NCBI RefSeq assembly: GCF_003111665.1
Contig: NZ_CP022188.1
Location: forward strand, 2,666,001 to 2,730,000
DNA: 64,000 nt
Origin: Parazoarcus communis
GTDB taxonomy: Bacteria; Pseudomonadota; Gammaproteobacteria; Burkholderiales; Rhodocyclaceae
Direction of reading: 5' to 3'
A program made the translations under genes and the position numbers. Positions 58,943 through 64,000 of this stretch are shown piece after piece (within the stretch, counting starts at the first letter, position 1; every line of letters begins with the position of its first letter). The notes under the pieces are model-generated. The model had not been told where the DNA came from. It worked only from the letters and a program-made list of their open reading frames with translations, and ran no database searches.

Positions 58943-60964
58943 TTAGCTGATGCGTTGTTTTACGGACTGAATCACGTGTTCGGTGGTGATGCCGAAATGC
59001 TTGAAAAGCTCGCCGGCCGGTGCTGATTCGCCGAAGCTGTCGATACCGATGACGTCACCTTCGAGGCCAACATACTTGCGCCAGCCGTCGGTGACGCCCG
59101 CTTCCACCGCAACACGCGGCAGGCCTGCCGGCAGCACCGAAGCCTTGTAGGCGACATCCTGACGGTCGAACACATTGGTCGAAGGCATCGACACCACACG
59201 AACCGTGATGCCGTCGTCCAGCAGCGCCTTTTGCGCTGCGATGGCAAGCGCGACTTCGGAGCCGGTGGCGATGATGACTGCCTGCGCCTTGCCGCCTGCG
59301 GCTTCTGACAGGATGTAGCCACCGCGACGGATCTCGGCGATCTGTTCGCCGGAGCGGGCCTGGAAGGGCAGGTTCTGGCGCGAGAAGCACAGCGACGAGG
59401 GGCCGGTCTTGCGCTCGATCGCGCAAGCCCAGGCGACAGCGGATTCGGTGGTGTCGCAAGGACGCCATACATCCATGTTCGGGATCAGGCGCAGGGTGGC
59501 GGTCTGTTCCACCGGCTGGTGGGTCGGGCCGTCTTCGCCGAGGCCGATCGAATCGTGGGTGAATACGAACACCTGACGCAGCTTCATCAGCGCTGCCATG
59601 CGCAGTGCATTGCGGGCGTACTCGCTGAACATCAGGAAGGTGGCGGTGTAGGGAATCAAACCGCCGTGCAGGCTGAGGCCGTTGGCGATCGCAGCCATGC
59701 CGAATTCGCGCACACCGTAGTACACGTAGTTGCCACCGGTTTCACGGCTGACGCCTTTGGCGCCGGACCACAGCGTGAGGTTGGAGCCGGCAAGGTCGGC
59801 CGAGCCGCCGATCAGTTCGGGCAGCTTGGGCGCAAACGCTTCGATGCTGTTCTGGCTCGCCTTGCGGGTGGCGATGGTCTCGGCCTTGTCGGTGATCTTT
59901 GCGATCACGGCTTCGACGTGCGAGGACCAGTCGGCCGGCAGTTCCTTGTCGATGACACGACGGCGGAACTCGGCGGCCTGCTCGGGGAAGGCTGCGGCGT
60001 AGGCAGCAAGCTTGTCGTTCCAGCTGGATTCTGCGGCAGCACCCGCCGAACGGGCGTCCCAGGCTGCGTAGACGTCGGCCGGCACTTCAAACGGAGCATG
60101 GTTCCAGCCGATCAGCGCGCGCGCAGCTTCGATCTCTGCAGCGCCCAGCGGGGCTCCGTGTACGTCGTGGCTGCCCTGCTTGTTGGGCGAGCCGGCGCCG
60201 ATCACGGTCTTGCAGCAGATGAGGGTCGGCTGCGTCGTGTTCGCCTGAGCGGCCTTGATTGCAGCGTCGATCTCGACAGGATCGTGGCCTTGCACATCGC
60301 GGATCACCTGCCAGCCGTAGGCTTCGAAGCGCTTCGGCGTATCGTCGGTGAACCAGCCGTCCACATGGCCGTCGATCGAGATGTTGTTGTCGTCGTAGAA
60401 GGCAATCAGCTTGCCCAGGCCCCAGGTGCCGGCCAGCGAGCAGGCTTCGTGGCTGATGCCTTCCATCAGGCAGCCATCGCCGAGGAAGGTATAGGTGTGG
60501 TGATCGACGATGTCGTGACCGGGGCGGTTGAATTCGGCCGCGAGAACCTTTTCGGCCAGCGCCATGCCCACTGCGTTGGTGATGCCCTGGCCCAGCGGGC
60601 CAGTGGTGGTTTCAACGCCGGGGGTGTAGCCGTATTCCGGATGGCCCGGTGTCTTGCTGTGCAACTGGCGGAAACGCTTGAGCTCCTCGATCGGCAGATC
60701 GTAGCCGGTGAGGTGGAGCAGGGCGTAGATCAGCATCGAGCCGTGGCCGTTGCTGAGCACGAAGCGGTCACGGTCTGCCCACTGCGGATTGGCCGGGTTG
60801 TGCTTGAGGTGATGGCGCCAGAGGACTTCGGCAATTTCAGCCATACCCATCGGAGCGCCCGGATGGCCGGAGTTGGCCTTCTGTACTGCATCCATTGCCA
60901 GTGCGCGGATTGCGCCTGTGATGGGGTTGAAAACCGGGGGCTTGACGTTTCTGGACTGCGACAT
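58943..60964 (-). CDS. tkt: transketolase, second copy
   Basis: A 673-residue transketolase. Landmarks are [20 protein letters not shown], the thiamine-diphosphate site '[20 protein letters not shown]' and '[18 protein letters not shown]', and the C-terminal '[11 protein letters not shown]' and [15 protein letters not shown]. The ATG at 60964 gives the family N-terminus. Probably the housekeeping enzyme of the pentose phosphate pathway, also usable in the Calvin cycle. It lies 161 bases downstream of a second phosphoribulokinase gene and upstream of gap. Confidence 0.96.
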   Translation of the reverse strand: MSQSRNVKPPVFNPITGAIRALAMDAVQKANSGHPGAPMGMAEIAEVLWRHHLKHNPANPQWADRDRFVLSNGHGSMLIYALLHLTGYDLPIEELKRFRQLHSKTPGHPEYGYTPGVETTTGPLGQGITNAVGMALAEKVLAAEFNRPGHDIVDHHTYTFLGDGCLMEGISHEACSLAGTWGLGKLIAFYDDNNISIDGHVDGWFTDDTPKRFEAYGWQVIRDVQGHDPVEIDAAIKAAQANTTQPTLICCKTVIGAGSPNKQGSHDVHGAPLGAAEIEAARALIGWNHAPFEVPADVYAAWDARSAGAAAESSWNDKLAAYAAAFPEQAAEFRRRVIDKELPADWSSHVEAVIAKITDKAETIATRKASQNSIEAFAPKLPELIGGSADLAGSNLTLWSGAKGVSRETGGNYVYYGVREFGMAAIANGLSLHGGLIPYTATFLMFSEYARNALRMAALMKLRQVFVFTHDSIGLGEDGPTHQPVEQTATLRLIPNMDVWRPCDTTESAVAWACAIERKTGPSSLCFSRQNLPFQARSGEQIAEIRRGGYILSEAAGGKAQAVIIATGSEVALAIAAQKALLDDGITVRVVSMPSTNVFDRQDVAYKASVLPAGLPRVAVEAGVTDGWRKYVGLEGDVIGIDSFGESAPAGELFKHFGITTEHVIQSVKQRIS

Positions 60965-61125
60965 GGTTTCCTCAAAGCCGGGAGGGGCGGCTGGAAAAAA
61001 CGCGAATTATCGCCGAAAAGAGGGGGTGTTTGGTAGTGGCGAGCCCTTTTGCAACAGTGGCCGGCCTGCTCATTCAAAGCACATCGGCATGAATGGCCGA
61101 TCGGGCAGGCGCGCTGGCGAAGGGC

Positions 61126-62001
61126 TCAGACCCACTGCCGGCGTCTTTCCATGAGCTTCCAGATGAGCGGCGTCAGGATCAGCTGCATGGCGAGGTCAAG
61201 CTTGCCGCCCGGGATCACGATGGTGTTGGCCCTGCTCATGAAGGCATCGTGGATCATTCGCAGCAGGTAGGGAAAGTCGACGCCGCGCGGATCCTTGAAG
61301 CGGATGACCACCATGGATTCATCCTGTGTGGGTACATCGCGCGCGATGAAAGGGTTCGATGTGTCGACCACCGGCACGCGCTGGAAATTGATGTGGCTGC
61401 GTGAGAACTGCGGCACGATGTAGTGCACGTAATCGTGCATCCGCCGCAGGATTGTGTCCTGCACCGCCTCCGGGGAGTAGCCGCGCACCCGCGTGTCGCG
61501 GTGGATTTTCTGTATCCATTCGAGGTTGATCGTGGGCACGACGCCGATCAGCAAGTCGACGTGACGCGAAACGTCCACTGGTTCGGAAACAACGGCGCCG
61601 TGAAGTCCTTCATAGAACAGGCAGTCGGTGCCGACCGGGAGGTCTTCCCAGTCCGTGAAGCTCCCCATGGGGAGGTTCCAGCGCATGGACTGGGCTTCGT
61701 TGTGGATGTAGTAGCGGCGGCGGCCGGTGGCGGATTCGCCATAGGCACGGAACAGGTTTTCCAGGTCTTCCAGGAGATTGGCCTCGGGGCCGAAGTGGCT
61801 GACGCCGCGCTCTCCCGCACGCTCGGCCTCCTCGATCCGGGCTTTCATTTCTGCGCGGGTGAAGCGATGAAAACTGTCGCCCTCGACGATCGCTGCATTG
61901 ACGTTTTCGCGATGAAAGATCGCCTCGAAAGTGTGTTTGACCGTCGTCGTGCCTGCACCCGAGGAGCCGGTCACCGCGATGATGGGATGTTTCAGGGACA
62001 T
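61126..62001 (-). CDS. phosphoribulokinase, second copy
   Basis: A 291-residue phosphoribulokinase with ATP loop AVTGSSGAGTTTVKHTF, EGDSFHRFTRAEM, SHFGPEANLLEDL, 'FYEGLHGAVVSEPVDVSRH' and RRMHDYVHYIVPQFSRSHINFQRVP. It is highly similar to the cbbP product over its full length, with the most differences around residues 50-110. All landmark residues of the active enzyme look intact. It is upstream of tkt in the second carbon-metabolism set and has no RuBisCO gene near it. A phosphoribulokinase apart from RuBisCO is uncommon, since the product has no other established use. Confidence 0.93.
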   Translation of the reverse strand: MSLKHPIIAVTGSSGAGTTTVKHTFEAIFHRENVNAAIVEGDSFHRFTRAEMKARIEEAERAGERGVSHFGPEANLLEDLENLFRAYGESATGRRRYYIHNEAQSMRWNLPMGSFTDWEDLPVGTDCLFYEGLHGAVVSEPVDVSRHVDLLIGVVPTINLEWIQKIHRDTRVRGYSPEAVQDTILRRMHDYVHYIVPQFSRSHINFQRVPVVDTSNPFIARDVPTQDESMVVIRFKDPRGVDFPYLLRMIHDAFMSRANTIVIPGGKLDLAMQLILTPLIWKLMERRRQWV

Positions 62002-62067
62002 GATCTGATCCGGAAGCGATGGACGGAAATGGGGGGCAGGGGCAGGGTCGGGCGTTCGGCTAGCGAC

Positions 62068-62334
62068 TCAGGTATCTGCATACAGGCGTGCACATGCCAC
62101 CACCAGTACATGGACTTCTGCGGCAGAAAGCTCGGGGTAGCGATCGCGGACAACGCGATAGGCAAGGTGGTCGAGCGTACTGTTTGCCCAGCGGCTCTCC
62201 CGCGCAAAAAAAGGCGCGATCAGCACGCTCGCTTCGTCGAAGATCTCCCGTACGCGGTGATATCGGCGTTGTTCGGCAGTTTCTTCTTGCATGGAATGGG
62301 CTGCTGCGGGTGAGTTCATTTTACTGCTCGGCAT
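62068..62334 (-). CDS. small hypothetical protein
   Basis: An 88-residue frame (or 74 residues from the ATG at 62292: MQEETAEQRRYHRVREIFDE). It is hydrophilic with a predicted helical core (FFARESRWANSTLDHLAYRVVRDRYPELSAAEVHVLVVACARLY). No family is recognised. It lies between the second phosphoribulokinase gene and the inositol-monophosphatase-family gene in the same orientation. Start uncertain, with ATGs at 62334, 62319 and 62292 and no strong ribosome site. Confidence 0.55.
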   Translation of the reverse strand: MPSSKMNSPAAAHSMQEETAEQRRYHRVREIFDEASVLIAPFFARESRWANSTLDHLAYRVVRDRYPELSAAEVHVLVVACARLYADT

Positions 62335-62400
62335 GACTGTTTGCCCAAATCATAGCGCGAGATGGTGCGGTGCAGTATGTTGCGACGATCCATGGCAGGC

Positions 62401-63210
62401 TCAGGAGTGCGACTGCAGCCAGGCACGCCATTCGTCGAACAGTGAGGGGCTGGTGGCTGCAATGACGCCGCGCTTGACCGCTGGGCCGGCCATCAGGGTG
62501 CCGCCATCCAGCGCCATTGCCTGTCCGCCCGATTCCGCGAGAATCAACTGGCCGGCTGCATAGTCCCAGAGCATTTGGCCGCCATGCAGATAGACGTCGA
62601 GACGCCCGGCCGCCACGAAACACCACTCCAGCGCGCTTGAGCCGAAATTCCGTTGCGAATAGTACGGCGGACGTACCGCAAGTTCGTCTGCGAGGTGGTG
62701 GCTGATGCGCTTGAAGTCAACGCCCGCGACGGCTTCTCCGAGAAGTTTCGAGCCCTTGCGCAAGGGTAGTTCGGTGCCGTTGAGAAAGGCTCCGGCCCCT
62801 TTCGCCGCATAGAAGCTCTCGTCCGTGATCGGGTTGTAGACCACACCAAACCGGGGTTCGTAGTCGACGAGATAGGCGATTGAAACTGCAAAGAAGGGAA
62901 TTCCGTTGGCGAAATTCGTCGTGCCGTCAATCGGGTCGATGCACCACATGCCACGACGACCCTGGCTCCACAGCCGGGCTTGTTCTTCGGCGCTCATCTC
63001 CTCGCCGAGTACCGGTCCGGGCAACAGTTTGGGCAGGGCTTCGGTGAAGCGCTGCTGGGATGCGACGTCTGCCTCGGTGAAGAAGCTGCCGTCCGCCTTG
63101 CTGTTGCGTGAGGACTTCAGGTAGCGGGGCAGGATCTCGTCACGCGCGATCTCCCGAACGAGGGATTCGAGGGCTCGGGCTCGGGCCAGGCGTTGTGCTG
63201 CGGTAGGCAT
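62401..63210 (-). CDS. inositol monophosphatase family protein (HisN/SuhB-like)
   Basis: A 269-residue metal-dependent phosphatase. The metal motifs are GSFFTEADVASQQR, LGEEMS, WCIDPIDGTTNFANG and WDYAAGQLILAESGG. The family includes inositol monophosphatase, histidinol phosphatase HisN and PAP phosphatases. The substrate cannot be decided here. The ATG at 63210 (MPTAAQRLARARALESLV) has GGAG eight bases upstream and is preferred over the GTG at 63219. It is divergent from rsmE. Possible substrates include histidinol phosphate and sugar phosphates. Confidence 0.92.
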   Translation of the reverse strand: MPTAAQRLARARALESLVREIARDEILPRYLKSSRNSKADGSFFTEADVASQQRFTEALPKLLPGPVLGEEMSAEEQARLWSQGRRGMWCIDPIDGTTNFANGIPFFAVSIAYLVDYEPRFGVVYNPITDESFYAAKGAGAFLNGTELPLRKGSKLLGEAVAGVDFKRISHHLADELAVRPPYYSQRNFGSSALEWCFVAAGRLDVYLHGGQMLWDYAAGQLILAESGGQAMALDGGTLMAGPAVKRGVIAATSPSLFDEWRAWLQSHS

Positions 63211-63327
63211 CTCAGGCACTCCGTCGGGGTGTGTGGGCTACGAATATCGCGGTGTCGCCAGCATCCGGCACGCCCTGCACGCAGGGAGGATGTCGATGGC
63301 GAGGTGCCGCGAGGGAAGGTGCATGCC

Positions 63328-63333
63328 TATAAT
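63328..63333 (+). promoter_or_regulatory. perfect -10 hexamer immediately before rsmE
   Basis: TATAAT ends seven bases before the ATG at 63340, so the expected transcription start would fall at about the ATG. No good -35 hexamer is seen at 17 bases upstream (TGCCGC). Confidence 0.45.
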
Positions 63334-63339
63334 CTTACG

Positions 63340-64000
63340 ATGATTTCACGCTTTCATTTTGATGGTGTCCTCCCGCCGGACGGCGAGGTCCCCCTGCCCG
63401 ATGCCGTTTCTCACCATGCCTTGCGCGTATTGCGCCTGGCGGACGGCGAGCCTTTGGTGCTGTTCGACGGCTCCGGTATCGAGGTTGATGCCCGCCTTGT
63501 GGTGCGGGGAAAACAGGGTTTTGTCTTGCTCGGTGAGCGGCATGAGAACAATCGGGAGTCTCCGCTCGAACTGATTCTGGTGCAGGCCCTTGCGAGCGGG
63601 GACAAGATGGACTGGATCGTGCAGAAGGCGGTCGAGCTTGGCGCGGCCCGGGTCATTCCGGTGCAGGCAGAGCGCTCGGTGTTGCGGCTCTCAGGGGAGC
63701 GGGCGCAAAAACGCCAGGCCCACTGGCAGCAGGTGGCGATTTCCGCCTGCGAGCAATGCGGTCGCAATGTCGTTCCCGAGGTCGCACCCATACAACCGCT
63801 TTCCGCCTATCTTGAAGCGAGCACAGGTGCGCACAGACTGGTGCTTGCCCCCGGTGGCGAACGGCCGCTGGCCGAATTGCCACGGCCCGAGGCGGCACTG
63901 CATCTGATGATCGGCCCCGAGGGCGGATGGAGTGATGTGGAATTGAATGCATGCCGTGCAGCTGGCGCCATTGCGCTTGGCCTCGGACCGCGGATACTAC
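63340..64000 (+). CDS. rsmE: 16S rRNA m3U1498 methyltransferase, 3' end outside window
   Basis: The frame from the ATG at 63340 (MISRFHFDGVLPPDGEVPLP) runs open to the right edge, giving 220 residues of a protein of about 240. The PUA-like N-terminus is followed by the SPOUT domain: LEREL-type start 'PLELILVQALASGDKMDWIVQKAVELGA', VIPVQAERSV, WQQVAISACEQCGRNVVPEV, and the knot motif 'MIGPEGGWSDVEL', then ALGLGPRIL at the end. These match RsmE, which methylates U1498 of 16S rRNA. It is divergent from the inositol-monophosphatase-family gene. Confidence 0.95.
   Translation, partial: MISRFHFDGVLPPDGEVPLPDAVSHHALRVLRLADGEPLVLFDGSGIEVDARLVVRGKQGFVLLGERHENNRESPLELILVQALASGDKMDWIVQKAVELGAARVIPVQAERSVLRLSGERAQKRQAHWQQVAISACEQCGRNVVPEVAPIQPLSAYLEASTGAHRLVLAPGGERPLAELPRPEAALHLMIGPEGGWSDVELNACRAAGAIALGLGPRIL

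Noticed and set aside
59519..61036. A 505-codon plus-strand frame opposite transketolase, and similar frames opposite the other minus-strand metabolic genes.
   Set aside because: All lie fully over genes with strong family evidence and show no independent features.

Overview
The window is GC-rich, gene-dense chromosomal DNA from a betaproteobacterium, most likely a Rhodocyclales member related to Thauera, Azoarcus or Zoogloea. This is inferred from gene content, not from a marker gene: a red-type (form IC) RuBisCO operon with CbbX and CbbR, a PEP-CTERM protein behind a sigma-54-type promoter, a phasin-like protein (polyhydroxyalkanoate storage), and many cyclic-di-GMP and two-component proteins. 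No rRNA, tRNA, CRISPR array or intact insertion sequence was seen.

Layout. 1-20.6 kb: a truncated GGDEF-EAL protein, a YdgA-like protein, oligopeptidase A with a coupled DUF4124/glutaredoxin-like protein, a DUF2189 membrane protein, purC, the PEP-CTERM/VWA protein, a DUF3422 protein, an apparent operon of YgiD-type dioxygenase, cytochrome b561 and two YceI proteins with a divergent LysR regulator, then a signalling block (HD-GYP response regulator, hybrid kinase, Cache-GGDEF-EAL protein). 20.6-24 kb: an RlmN-like radical SAM protein overlapping a PrpF-family gene, a phasin and a cysteine-rich hypothetical protein. 24.1-34.9 kb: the Calvin cycle operon cbbLSXFPTGA on the minus strand with divergent cbbR; the cbbP-cbbT spacer carries three REP-like hairpins. 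35-38.2 kb: a gamma-glutamylcyclotransferase-like gene, a second fructose-bisphosphate aldolase and pyruvate kinase. 38.3-55.9 kb: a plus-strand block with a small membrane protein, a LysM-FecR protein, a CHASE2 histidine kinase, a winged-helix response regulator, a 2560-residue repeat protein and an overlapping 1393-residue OmpA/beta-barrel protein. 56.1-62 kb: pgk, a lipoprotein gene, gap, tkt and a second phosphoribulokinase, all on the minus strand. 62-64 kb: a small hypothetical gene, an inositol-monophosphatase-family gene and the 5' part of rsmE.

How the genes work together. The cbb operon supplies RuBisCO, its activase, phosphoribulokinase, fructose-bisphosphatase, transketolase, GAPDH and aldolase. 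It lacks phosphoglycerate kinase, which is available from the second carbon-metabolism set (prk, tkt, gap, pgk, pyk, fba). Aldolase, GAPDH, transketolase and phosphoribulokinase therefore each occur twice within 38 kb. The plus-strand block at 38-56 kb lies between pgk and pyk and looks like an inserted cell-surface module with its own signalling genes. It is the best candidate here for a poorly described system: a sensory trio (LysM-FecR, CHASE2 kinase, regulator) beside a giant secreted DUF11-like/SdrD-B-like protein that is translationally coupled to an outer-membrane OmpA-barrel protein.
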